A stretch of 64,000 bases of DNA from Actimicrobium sp034313845 (GTDB lineage: Bacteria; Pseudomonadota; Gammaproteobacteria; Burkholderiales; Burkholderiaceae_D), in assembly GCF_034313845.1 (NCBI RefSeq), contig NZ_JAVIWN010000004.1. One strand, 5' to 3'. The notes below the pieces were generated by a model. That model was not told the origin of the DNA, searched no databases, and saw only the letters and a program-made list of their open reading frames with translations. Numbering within the stretch: position 1 is the stretch's first letter; the number at the start of each line of letters is the position of its first letter. The position numbers and the translations under genes were made by a program. Shown piece after piece: positions 35,717-43,697 of the stretch.

Positions 35717-37190
35717 CGGTAGCGCTGGCCAGCTTGTGCAACTCGCGCTTGAGGATTTTGCCGCTGGCTGCCGCCGGCAAACTGGCCAGCGCGATGATTT
35801 CGGCCGGCATTTTGTACGGTGACAGATTGGCCCGCAGGTAGTCATGCAAATGGCTGCGGTCCAGCAGCACGTCGGCGCGTACTTCGATGAACGCCAGTAC
35901 TTCTTCATTGTCGGCACTGCTGCGCCCGATCACTGCCGACTGCACGATGCCCGGATACGCATTGAGGACTTGCTCGACTTCGACCGGATAGACATTGAAG
36001 CCCGAGCGGATGATGAGTTCTTTGCTGCGGCCAACGATAGTGACGGCACCGTCGGCATCAATGCGGGCCAGGTCGCCGGTATGCAGCCAGCCATCGGCGG
36101 TCAGCGCGGCGACGCTGGCTTCCGGTGCGCGGTAATAACCGGCCATCACGTTGGGGCCGCGCACCTGCAATTCGCCGATGCCATCAACGTCCTGGATCAG
36201 CGTGTCGAGGCGAATCTCGATGCCCTCGATGGCCGGTCCGACCGAGCAATCACTGCGCGGGACATCCATGCGGGTCTGGCAGATCGACGGTGCCGCCTCG
36301 GTCATGCCGTAGCCGTTGTGCAGCGTAATCCCGAAACACGCTTCAAAATCCGCTTTCAGCGACGCCGACAGCGGTGCCCCGCCTGACTGCGCAACACGCA
36401 ACGCAGGTGCCGACACGCGCGCACTGGTTGCCAGCAACTTGGCATACATCGCTGGCACGCCATGCAGCACGGTCACACCGTCGTGCTGCAACGCGTGCGC
36501 CATGGCCAGCGGATCAAAACGCGGCACCAGCTGCAATGCCGCCCCGCTAGCCAGCGCCGCCACCAGCAGCGCCGACAGGCCATACACATGCGACAGCGGC
36601 AGTACGCCATAGATCACGTCGTCGGGTGTCAGCGCCCGGATCTTGCGACTGTTGGCGCCGATGAATAACAGGTTCGCATGGGTGAGCATCACCGCCTTCG
36701 GCGCACCGGTCGTCCCGGACGTGTAGACCAGCGCCGCCACGTCAGGTGCAGCCGGTTCGGTCATGGCCTCGGACTGCAAGGGTCCCAGCATCACCGCGCC
36801 GATGCCTTCCCAGTGCAGAAGTGACGCGCCATGTGCCTCTCCGTGGCGCGCGGCCTCTTCCGAACCCGCGCTGAAATATAAGGCCCGACGTGCGCCGGAA
36901 TGCAGCAGGAAGTTATCGATTTCACGCGTGGATAAACGGGCATTGACACTCGCCGACCAGGCGCGCAGACGACTGGTCGCCAGAATCGTCAGCGCCAGCG
37001 CCACCGAATTTTCTGCGACCAGCAAAACGCGGTCACCGGGCCGCACACCGGCCTGTTGCAATTGCCGCGCTACGGCGTCGACCCGCCCGCCGAGATCGCC
37101 ATAGGTGACACTGTCATGACTGTCCTGCAGCGCAATACGAGTGGCGTGCGTGCGAGTGTAGGACTGGAATACCTGATCGATACGTGACAT
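35709..37190 (-). CDS. acyl-CoA synthetase (class I adenylate-forming), possibly dicarboxylate-CoA ligase
   Basis: 493 aa. The AMP-binding motif VYTSGTTGAPKAVMLTH, the GYGMTEAAP motif, GDLARIDADGAVTIVGRSKELIIRSGFNVYPVEVE and the C-terminal lysine motif SGKILKREL are all intact, so it should activate a carboxylic acid to its CoA ester. The linked PimC/PimD-like and glutaryl-CoA dehydrogenases suggest a medium-chain dicarboxylate such as pimelate or a similar acid; the substrate is not proven. ATG 37190 has GGAG upstream. It is divergent from the 3-hydroxyacyl-CoA dehydrogenase gene. Confidence 0.88.
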   Translation of the reverse strand: MSRIDQVFQSYTRTHATRIALQDSHDSVTYGDLGGRVDAVARQLQQAGVRPGDRVLLVAENSVALALTILATSRLRAWSASVNARLSTREIDNFLLHSGARRALYFSAGSEEAARHGEAHGASLLHWEGIGAVMLGPLQSEAMTEPAAPDVAALVYTSGTTGAPKAVMLTHANLLFIGANSRKIRALTPDDVIYGVLPLSHVYGLSALLVAALASGAALQLVPRFDPLAMAHALQHDGVTVLHGVPAMYAKLLATSARVSAPALRVAQSGGAPLSASLKADFEACFGITLHNGYGMTEAAPSICQTRMDVPRSDCSVGPAIEGIEIRLDTLIQDVDGIGELQVRGPNVMAGYYRAPEASVAALTADGWLHTGDLARIDADGAVTIVGRSKELIIRSGFNVYPVEVEQVLNAYPGIVQSAVIGRSSADNEEVLAFIEVRADVLLDRSHLHDYLRANLSPYKMPAEIIALASLPAAASGKILKRELHKLASATDE

Positions 37191-37217
37191 AACTGAGCTC
37201 CGCCGGATAGAGCCGTT

Positions 37218-37234
37218 ATTCTGCACTGCAGAAT
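37218..37234. promoter_or_regulatory. putative IclR operator 1
   Basis: Palindrome ATTCTGCACTGCAGAAT, perfect around one central base. On the minus strand it lies between a possible TTGTCA (-35) and overlaps the matching CAGAAT (-10) 17 bp away, so binding would block the ligase/iclR promoter. Confidence 0.7.
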
Positions 37235-37269
37235 CACGCTTGACAAGCCGGTGTTCGTGCATTTGCAGG

Positions 37270-37298
37270 TTGACATCAATGCTGCTGGTCAATAGAGT
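37270..37298 (+). promoter_or_regulatory. sigma-70-like promoter of the dehydrogenase operon
   Basis: TTGACA at 37270-37275 and TAGAGT at 37293-37298 with a 17-bp spacer, about 50 bp before the start codon of the 3-hydroxyacyl-CoA dehydrogenase. The second operator lies just downstream. Confidence 0.6.
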
Positions 37299-37317
37299 AG
37301 GAGAACTCAAAAAACAT

Positions 37318-37334
37318 ATTCTGCATTGCAGAAC
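37318..37334. promoter_or_regulatory. putative IclR operator 2
   Basis: ATTCTGCATTGCAGAAC, the same 17-bp palindrome as at 37218 with one changed end base, exactly 100 bp away. It is placed downstream of the predicted transcription start, where a bound repressor could block elongation. Confidence 0.7.
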
Positions 37335-37347
37335 ACCGGAGACCAGC

Positions 37348-38874
37348 ATGTCCGAGTCAATTCCTCCCGTTTCGACTTCCGCACCCTTGATCGGCATCAT
37401 CGGCTGCGGCGTGATGGGACGCGGCATTGCGCAGATCGCCGTGTTGTCCGGCGCGACTGTTTTTCTGGCCGATGCCCATGCCGGCGCAGCCGCCGCCGCC
37501 AGTCGCACACTGACTGCCACGTTTGCCACGCTGGTCGGCAAAGGCAAGCTGCAGGACGACGATGCCAGCGATGCGCTGGCCCGTCTGCATGTATGCAGCG
37601 AACTGGCTGATCTGGCTGATTGCGACGTGATTATCGAAGCGATCATCGAAGACCTTGCCGCCAAAAAGACCTTGTTCGCGACGCTCGAAACCCTGGTGCG
37701 TCCCGACGCAATTCTCGCCTCGAACACCTCGTCGCTGTCGGTCACGGCGATCGCCGCCGGCTTGCAGCACCCGCAACGCGTGGCGGGTTTTCACTTCTTT
37801 AATCCGGTGCCGTTGATGAAGATTGTCGAAGTCATCGGCGGCATCCTGACGGCCGAACCGGTCGTCGCACAGTTGCTGGCACTGGGCCGGCATTGGGGAC
37901 ACGCGGCCGTGCGCGCCAAGGATACGCCGGGCTTCATCGTCAATCATGCCGGTCGCGGCTTCGGTACCGAGGGTCTGCGCATCCTGTCCGAGGGAGTGAC
38001 TTCGGTGGCCACGCTGGACCGCATCCTGCGTGACACCGCCGGCTTCAAGCTTGGCCCGTGCGAACTGATGGACATGACCGGACTCGATGTCTCGCACCCG
38101 GTGATGGAATCGATTTATCGCCAGTACTACGATGAGCCGCGCTTCCGGCCGCAAGGCTTGACGCGGCAAATGCTGACGGCCGGACTGCTTGGCAAAAAGA
38201 CCGGACGCGGCTTTTATCCCTACGATGACAACGGCAAGAAGGTCACGCCTGCCGAAGTCGCCGTCACGCAGACCGAGCCAGGAGCGGTCTGGCTGAGCCG
38301 GGCTGAACCGGCGCTGGCAGAACGCTTGCTGGCGGCGGGCCTTGATGTCGAATCCGGCCCAACGCCCTCCGCGCAGGCGCTGTGCATCGTCACGCCGCTA
38401 GGTCAGGATTGCACCGACTGCGTGGTCCAGCAGGGTCTGGATGCGCGCCGCACGGTTGCCATCGATGCGCTGTTTGACAGCCCGATCCATCATGTCCTGA
38501 TGACCAATCCAGCTACCGACCCGGCCTATCTGGCACAGGCGTGCGGGCTGTTTGGTCGCGACGGCGCACGCATCAGCGTGCTGCAGGACAGTACCGGACT
38601 GGTCGCGCAACGCGTGCTGGCGCACATCATCAACATCGCCTGCGACATCGCCCAGCAAGGCATCGCACTACCGGCCGATATCGACCGTGGTGTCGTGCTG
38701 GGCCTGGGCTATCCGCAAGGACCACTGGCCTGGGGCGATCAGCTAGGAGCCGCCACCGTGCTGCGCATTCTGCACAACATCGCACGTCTCAGCGGTGACG
38801 CACGCTACCGGCCCAGCCCGTGGCTGCAGCGTCGCGCCGCACTCGGCTTGTCGCTGTTACACGCGTCAGCCTGA
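37348..38874 (+). CDS. 3-hydroxyacyl-CoA dehydrogenase (PaaH/FadB-like)
   Basis: 508 aa. The NAD-binding site IGIIGCGVMGRGIAQIAVLSG is at the N-terminus; the catalytic region SNTSSLSVTAIAAGLQHPQRVAGFHFFNPVPLMKIVEV follows and two C-terminal dehydrogenase domains come after about residue 190 (KDTPGFIVNHAGRGF; DSTGLVAQRVLAHIIN). The length matches PaaH-type enzymes. It oxidises 3-hydroxyacyl-CoA to 3-oxoacyl-CoA. Start: ATG 37348 with GGAGA. It is the first gene of a four-gene operon with three acyl-CoA dehydrogenase genes. Confidence 0.92.
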   Translation: MSESIPPVSTSAPLIGIIGCGVMGRGIAQIAVLSGATVFLADAHAGAAAAASRTLTATFATLVGKGKLQDDDASDALARLHVCSELADLADCDVIIEAIIEDLAAKKTLFATLETLVRPDAILASNTSSLSVTAIAAGLQHPQRVAGFHFFNPVPLMKIVEVIGGILTAEPVVAQLLALGRHWGHAAVRAKDTPGFIVNHAGRGFGTEGLRILSEGVTSVATLDRILRDTAGFKLGPCELMDMTGLDVSHPVMESIYRQYYDEPRFRPQGLTRQMLTAGLLGKKTGRGFYPYDDNGKKVTPAEVAVTQTEPGAVWLSRAEPALAERLLAAGLDVESGPTPSAQALCIVTPLGQDCTDCVVQQGLDARRTVAIDALFDSPIHHVLMTNPATDPAYLAQACGLFGRDGARISVLQDSTGLVAQRVLAHIINIACDIAQQGIALPADIDRGVVLGLGYPQGPLAWGDQLGAATVLRILHNIARLSGDARYRPSPWLQRRAALGLSLLHASA

Positions 38875-38917
38875 ATCCGATCACACTAAGCACCATTCAC
38901 TTTTTCCGAGGACCGCC

Positions 38918-40102
38918 ATGAAAAAATCCGCTCCGTTCCACTGGGATGACCCGCTGCTGCTGGACCAGCAACTGACTGACGAAGAACGCATGGTGCGCGA
39001 TGCCGCGCAGGCGTATTGCCAGGACAAGCTGCAACCGCGCATCCTCGAAGCCTTCCGTCACGAGAAAATGGACGCGTCGATTTTTCGTGAGATGGGCGAA
39101 CTCGGTTTGCTTGGTCCGACCATTCCGGAAGAGTACGGCGGCCCCGGCCTGAACTATGTCTGCTACGGCTTGATCTCGCGCGAAGTCGAGCGGGTCGATT
39201 CCGGTTACCGCTCGATGATGAGCGTGCAGTCGTCGCTGGTGATGACGCCAATTTTCGAATTCGGTACCGAAGACCAGCGCCAGCGCTTCCTGCCAAAACT
39301 GGCCACCGGCGAATTCATCGGCTGCTTCGGCCTGACCGAACCCGACCACGGTTCGGACCCCGGCTCGATGGTGACGCGCGCACGCAAGGTCGCCGGTGGT
39401 TATGCCCTCACCGGCAGCAAGATGTGGATTTCAAATTCACCGATTGCCGACGTCTTCGTGATCTGGGCCAAAGATGATGAAGGCGCGATCCGCGGCTTTA
39501 TCCTCGAAAAAGGCATGGCCGGCTTGTCAGCTCCGGCGATCCACGGCAAGTTCGGTTTGCGCGCCTCGGTCACCGGCGAAATCGTCATGGACAACGTGTT
39601 CTGCCCGGAAGAAAACGCCTTCCCGGACGTGCGTGGACTGAAGGGTCCGTTCACTTGCCTGAACGCGGCGCGCTATGGCATTTCGTGGGGAGCGCTGGGG
39701 GCTGCCGAATCGTGCTGGCATATCGCGCGCCAGTATGTGCTGGACCGCAAGCAGTTCGGCAAGCCGCTGGCAGCCAACCAGCTGATCCAGAAAAAACTGG
39801 CCGACATGCAGACCGAAATCACGATGGCGCTGCAAGGCGTGCTGCGCCTCGGACGGATGAAAGATGAAGGCACGGCGGCAGTCGAAATCACCTCGATGAT
39901 GAAGCGCAATTCATGTGGCAAGTCGCTCGATATCGCCCGCATGGCGCGCGACATGCTGGGCGGGAATGGCATCTCCGACGAATACGGCGTGATCCGTCAC
40001 ATGGTCAATCTGGAAGTGGTCAATACCTACGAAGGTACGCATGACATCCATGCGCTGATCCTCGGCCGAGCAATGACCGGCATCCAGGCGTTTAGCAGCT
40101 AA
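38918..40102 (+). CDS. gcdH: glutaryl-CoA dehydrogenase
   Basis: 394 aa acyl-CoA dehydrogenase with strong GcdH character: FHWDDPLLLDQQLTDEERMVRDAA at the start, YRSMMSVQSSLVM, CFGLTEPDHGSDPGSM and the catalytic Glu372 in NTYEGTHDIHALILG. It oxidises and decarboxylates glutaryl-CoA to crotonyl-CoA. The ATG at 38918 has GAGGA upstream. Its place between the hydroxyacyl dehydrogenase and the PimC/D-like genes fits a route shortening odd-chain dicarboxylates to glutaryl-CoA. Confidence 0.93.
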   Translation: MKKSAPFHWDDPLLLDQQLTDEERMVRDAAQAYCQDKLQPRILEAFRHEKMDASIFREMGELGLLGPTIPEEYGGPGLNYVCYGLISREVERVDSGYRSMMSVQSSLVMTPIFEFGTEDQRQRFLPKLATGEFIGCFGLTEPDHGSDPGSMVTRARKVAGGYALTGSKMWISNSPIADVFVIWAKDDEGAIRGFILEKGMAGLSAPAIHGKFGLRASVTGEIVMDNVFCPEENAFPDVRGLKGPFTCLNAARYGISWGALGAAESCWHIARQYVLDRKQFGKPLAANQLIQKKLADMQTEITMALQGVLRLGRMKDEGTAAVEITSMMKRNSCGKSLDIARMARDMLGGNGISDEYGVIRHMVNLEVVNTYEGTHDIHALILGRAMTGIQAFSS

Positions 40103-40120
40103 TCTTTTTTCGAGACCCGC

Positions 40121-41329
40121 ATGGATCTGAATTTCAGTAACGACGAGCAGGCATTCCGGCAGCTTGTACGCAATTTCATTGCACACAATCTTCCGGACGA
40201 TATCCGGCATAAGGTCACCCGCGGCCTGAGCCTGGGCCGCGACGATTACCTGCGCTGGCAGCACATTCTGCATGCCAAAGGCTGGGGCGCGCCATCCTGG
40301 CCAGCCGAGTTCGGCGGGCCGGGCTGGAGCGCTACTCAGCAGTATATTTTTGACGAGGAATCGGCTGCCGGCGGGGCCCCGCGCGCGGTGCCGTTCGGCC
40401 TGAAAATGGTCGCACCGGTGCTGATGCAATTCGGCTCGCCGGAGCAGCAGCAGCGTCATCTGCCAAAAATTCTGGCTGGTGAAGAGTGGTGGTGCCAGGG
40501 TTATTCGGAACCCGGTGCAGGCTCCGATCTGGCGTCGGTGAAAACCCGTGCGGTGCGTGAAGTGAACAGCGACGGCGACGTCTACATCGTCAATGGCCAG
40601 AAGACCTGGACCACGCTAGGTCAGTATGCCGAGTGGATTTTTTGTCTGGTGCGGACCGATACTGAGGTCAAACCGCAGCGCGGGATTTCCTTCCTGCTGA
40701 TCGACATGGCGTCACCCGGCATCACGGTGCGTCCGATCATCACGATGGATGGTGCCCATGAGGTCAATGAAGTCTGGTTCGATAATGTGCACGTCCCGAT
40801 GTCCAATCTGGTCGGCACCGAGAATCAGGGCTGGACCTATGCCAAATTTTTACTCGGTCACGAACGCACTAATATCGCCGGCATCGGTATCGCCAAGCGT
40901 GAACTGGCCCGCCTGAAGCGGGTCGCAGCACAGCAGATCAAGCACAGCAAACCGCTGTTGCAAGACCCGCTGTTTGCCGCCCGCATCGCGCAAATCGAGA
41001 TCGATCTGATGGCGCTCGAAATCACCAATCTGCGCGTGCTGGCCGCCGAAGCCGAACGCCGCACGCCGGGTCCCGAAGCCTCGATCCTGAAAATCAAGGG
41101 CACCGAAATTCAGCAGGCAATCACCGAACTGCTGGTGCAGGCGGTCGGTCCGTATGCATTGCCGCTGCGGCGCGATGCGATGGCCGATGGCTACACCGGC
41201 GAACAGGTCGGGCCCGATGACGCCACCGCATTGGCGGCTGGGTACCTGAACATGCGCAAGCTGTCGATTTATGGCGGCTCGAACGAAATCCAAAAAAACA
41301 TCATTGCGCAAATGATCCTGGGACTCTGA
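40121..41329 (+). CDS. acyl-CoA dehydrogenase, pimeloyl-CoA dehydrogenase large-subunit-like (PimC)
   Basis: 402 aa. Flavin-binding and substrate regions are typical: WCQGYSEPGAGSDLASVKTRAV, NGQKTWTTLGQYAEWIFCLVRTD, NEVWFDNVHVPMSNLVG, and a C-terminal SIYGGSNEIQKNIIAQMILGL with the likely catalytic Glu. The order of a 400-aa subunit followed at once by a 370-aa partner matches PimC/PimD, which together oxidise pimeloyl-CoA. The substrate is inferred from this arrangement only. Confidence 0.85.
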   Translation: MDLNFSNDEQAFRQLVRNFIAHNLPDDIRHKVTRGLSLGRDDYLRWQHILHAKGWGAPSWPAEFGGPGWSATQQYIFDEESAAGGAPRAVPFGLKMVAPVLMQFGSPEQQQRHLPKILAGEEWWCQGYSEPGAGSDLASVKTRAVREVNSDGDVYIVNGQKTWTTLGQYAEWIFCLVRTDTEVKPQRGISFLLIDMASPGITVRPIITMDGAHEVNEVWFDNVHVPMSNLVGTENQGWTYAKFLLGHERTNIAGIGIAKRELARLKRVAAQQIKHSKPLLQDPLFAARIAQIEIDLMALEITNLRVLAAEAERRTPGPEASILKIKGTEIQQAITELLVQAVGPYALPLRRDAMADGYTGEQVGPDDATALAAGYLNMRKLSIYGGSNEIQKNIIAQMILGL

Positions 41330-41330
41330 C

Positions 41331-42440
41331 ATGGACTTCACTTTTACCGACGAGCAGAACATGCTGCTCGAGACAACCCGCCGCACTCTCGGCAAGGACT
41401 ACGACTTTGCCACGCGCCAGCAAATTCGTGACGGTTACAGCAGCACGGTCTGGCAGGGCTTCGCTGACCTTGGCTTGCTGGCGCTGCAGGTGCCGGAAGC
41501 CGACGATGGACTGGGCGGCTCGGCGGTCGATACGCTGCTGGTGATGACGGCGATGGGCGAGGCACTGGTGCTGGAACCCTATCTGGCCAGTGCCGTGATG
41601 GCGACCACGCTGATCGCACAACTGGGTGACGCCCAGCAGCGTGCCGCGCTGCTTCCTGCGTTGCAGGATGGCTCGCTCATCGCTGTCCCTGCGCACGACG
41701 AAGCTGGTAGTCGCTTCGACTGGCGGCAGATCGCCACGCGCGCTACGCCGACTGCGGATGGCTTCGTGCTGGAGGGCGAGAAGTGCCTTGTTGCGCATGC
41801 CGGCTCGGCACATTTACTACTGGTCAGTGCGCTGCTGCCTGACGATCGTATTGCTGTGTTCGGTATTCCACGTACAACGCACGGAGTGCGATTGGTGTCG
41901 TACCTGACCGTCGATGGTGTGCCGGCCAGTGAAGTCTTCCTCGATCAAGTCGCCGTAACTGCGGACGCCCTCTTCGACCATGCCGAATCCGCACTGGCCG
42001 ACATGCGTGACCGCGCCCTCGCTGCCGTCTGCGCCGAAGCGGTCGGCATCTTCGACAAGCTGCTTGCGGCCACCGTACAGTACGCCCGCGACCGGCAGCA
42101 ATTCGGTGTCGCGATCGGCAAATTCCAGGCCTTGCAGCATCGCATGGCAGACATGGTGCTGCATTGCGAACAGGCCCGTTCGATGAGTTTTCTGGCAGCG
42201 GTGCGCTGTACTGATTCCGATCTCGCGCAACGCAGGGCGGCGCTCGCGGCAGCCAAAGTCGTGATCGGTCAGGCTTGCCGGTTTGTCGGGCAGCAGGCCG
42301 TACAATTGCACGGCGGGATGGGTGTGACGGACGAACTGATCGTCAGTCATTACTTCAAGCGGCTGATGGCCATCGAGCTGCAGTTCGGCAGCACGGACCA
42401 GCATCTGGAAGCGTTTGCGGCGCAGCTGAAGGCGGCGTGA
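41331..42440 (+). CDS. acyl-CoA dehydrogenase, pimeloyl-CoA dehydrogenase small-subunit-like (PimD)
   Basis: 369 aa. It starts MDFTFTDEQNMLLETTRRTLGKDYDFATRQ and ends with QQAVQLHGGMGVTDELIVSHYFKRL, as in small subunits of paired acyl-CoA dehydrogenases. The catalytic Glu motif of the large subunit (GSNEIQ) is absent at the equivalent end, so it probably completes the active site or binds cofactor in a heteromer. It begins 1 bp after the large-subunit gene and ends the operon. No terminator with a T-run follows. Confidence 0.85.
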   Translation: MDFTFTDEQNMLLETTRRTLGKDYDFATRQQIRDGYSSTVWQGFADLGLLALQVPEADDGLGGSAVDTLLVMTAMGEALVLEPYLASAVMATTLIAQLGDAQQRAALLPALQDGSLIAVPAHDEAGSRFDWRQIATRATPTADGFVLEGEKCLVAHAGSAHLLLVSALLPDDRIAVFGIPRTTHGVRLVSYLTVDGVPASEVFLDQVAVTADALFDHAESALADMRDRALAAVCAEAVGIFDKLLAATVQYARDRQQFGVAIGKFQALQHRMADMVLHCEQARSMSFLAAVRCTDSDLAQRRAALAAAKVVIGQACRFVGQQAVQLHGGMGVTDELIVSHYFKRLMAIELQFGSTDQHLEAFAAQLKAA

Positions 42441-42561
42441 CCTCCCCGTTCACACTGTCATTGAGTTGCGAGCAATCGGGTTGCGTACAACCTTCACCGA
42501 CACCGGAAAACACGGCATTTCTTCCTCCCGGATGACCGGAAACTGCATTTCGCATCTGTAT

Positions 42562-42585
42562 GGCGCGACCATCTGACGTCGCGCC
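42562..42585. other. hairpin upstream of the DUF1016 gene
   Basis: Perfect 8-bp stem GGCGCGAC / GTCGCGCC with an 8-nt loop. It has no T-run, so a terminator role after the dehydrogenase operon is doubtful. Confidence 0.35.
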
Positions 42586-42647
42586 AGCTGGATCTTGCCG
42601 TTGATCCGCCAGCGCAGCATTCCTTCCCCCCCACAAGGAGCGACGCC

Positions 42648-43697
42648 ATGGCAGAAGCCACCCCGATCCCGTCCGAATCGCACTACGGCAGTTTTTTATC
42701 CACGTTGAAATCCCGCATCCACTCAGCCCAGTTCAAGGCGCTACGCGCTGTCAACAAGGAGTTGATCGCGCTGTATTGGGACCTTGGCAAGCTGATCGAG
42801 GAGCGACAGGTCGCTGACGGTTGGGGCAAAGGCGTAGTCGAAAAGCTGTCGCGGGATCTGCGTGCCGAGTTTGGCGAAAAAAGTGGCTACTCGGTGCGTA
42901 ATCTTTGGTACATGCGCATTTTTTATCGCGAATACAAGGACATGCCAATTCTGCAGCCATTGGCTGCAGAATTGGCATGGACCAAAAACACGCTGATCCT
43001 TGACCGCTGCCAACACGCGCAGGAGCGCGAGTTCTACCTGCGCGCCACCGCCCGCTTCGGCTGGACCCGCCGCGTACTTGACCACCAGATCGACAACAAG
43101 TCGTTCGAGAAATATCTGCTGAACCAGACCAGCTTCGATGCAGCACTACCCAAAGCCGTGGCCAGTCAGGCCAAACTGGCAGTGAAAGATCACTACACCT
43201 TTGCTTTCCTGGAACTGGCCGAGGCCCACGAAGAGCGTGAGCTGGAAGCGGCGCTGCTCGGCAAAGTGCGTCAATTTCTTCTTGAAATGGGGCCGCACTA
43301 CGCATTTGTCGGCAACCAGTACCGCTTGACCGTCGGCGGCAGCGACTTCTATATCGACTTGCTGCTCTACCACAGGGTATTGAAAAGCCTGATCGCCATC
43401 GAGCTCAAGGTCGGAGAATTCCAGCCTGAGTACAAAGGGAAAATGGATTTCTATCTGGTCGCCTTGAACGAGCATGTCAAGGTCGAAGGAGAAAACGATG
43501 CGATCGGCATCATTGTATGCAAGAGCAAGAACCGCACGGTGGTCGAATACGCCCTCAAGACAACCACGATGCCAATCGGCGTCGCTACCTATGGCACCAG
43601 TTCACGTCTACCGGAGGCCTATCGCAATTTGCTTCCTACCGAACAGGAAATCGCAGAGCGCCTGAAAGACTGGCACCTGCCGGACGCGGAGTGCTAG
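42648..43697 (+). CDS. DUF1016/YhcG family PDDEXK nuclease
   Basis: 349 aa. The N-terminal DUF1016 part contains LRAVNKELIALYWDLGKLIEERQ and the helix-turn-helix-like GYSVRNLWYMRIFYREY. The C-terminal nuclease core has DFYIDLLLYH (D233, D237) and AIELKVG (E252-K254), the D...ExK signature. Family members are linked to DNA repair and phage defence, with no settled role. ATG 42648 follows AAGGAG. It shares its stop with the converging permease gene (CTAG at 43694-43697). A 39-bp palindrome lies inside the gene. Confidence 0.9.
   Translation: MAEATPIPSESHYGSFLSTLKSRIHSAQFKALRAVNKELIALYWDLGKLIEERQVADGWGKGVVEKLSRDLRAEFGEKSGYSVRNLWYMRIFYREYKDMPILQPLAAELAWTKNTLILDRCQHAQEREFYLRATARFGWTRRVLDHQIDNKSFEKYLLNQTSFDAALPKAVASQAKLAVKDHYTFAFLELAEAHEERELEAALLGKVRQFLLEMGPHYAFVGNQYRLTVGGSDFYIDLLLYHRVLKSLIAIELKVGEFQPEYKGKMDFYLVALNEHVKVEGENDAIGIIVCKSKNRTVVEYALKTTTMPIGVATYGTSSRLPEAYRNLLPTEQEIAERLKDWHLPDAEC
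42941..42979. repeat. 39-bp perfect palindrome inside the DUF1016 gene
   Basis: Two exact 19-bp arms (left arm CATGCCAATTCTGCAGCCA) around a single T. It encodes a normal-looking family segment (PILQPLAAELAW). Confidence 0.95.

Noticed and set aside
42562..42585. Terminator after the dehydrogenase operon
   Set aside because: The stem is perfect but no T-run follows on either strand.
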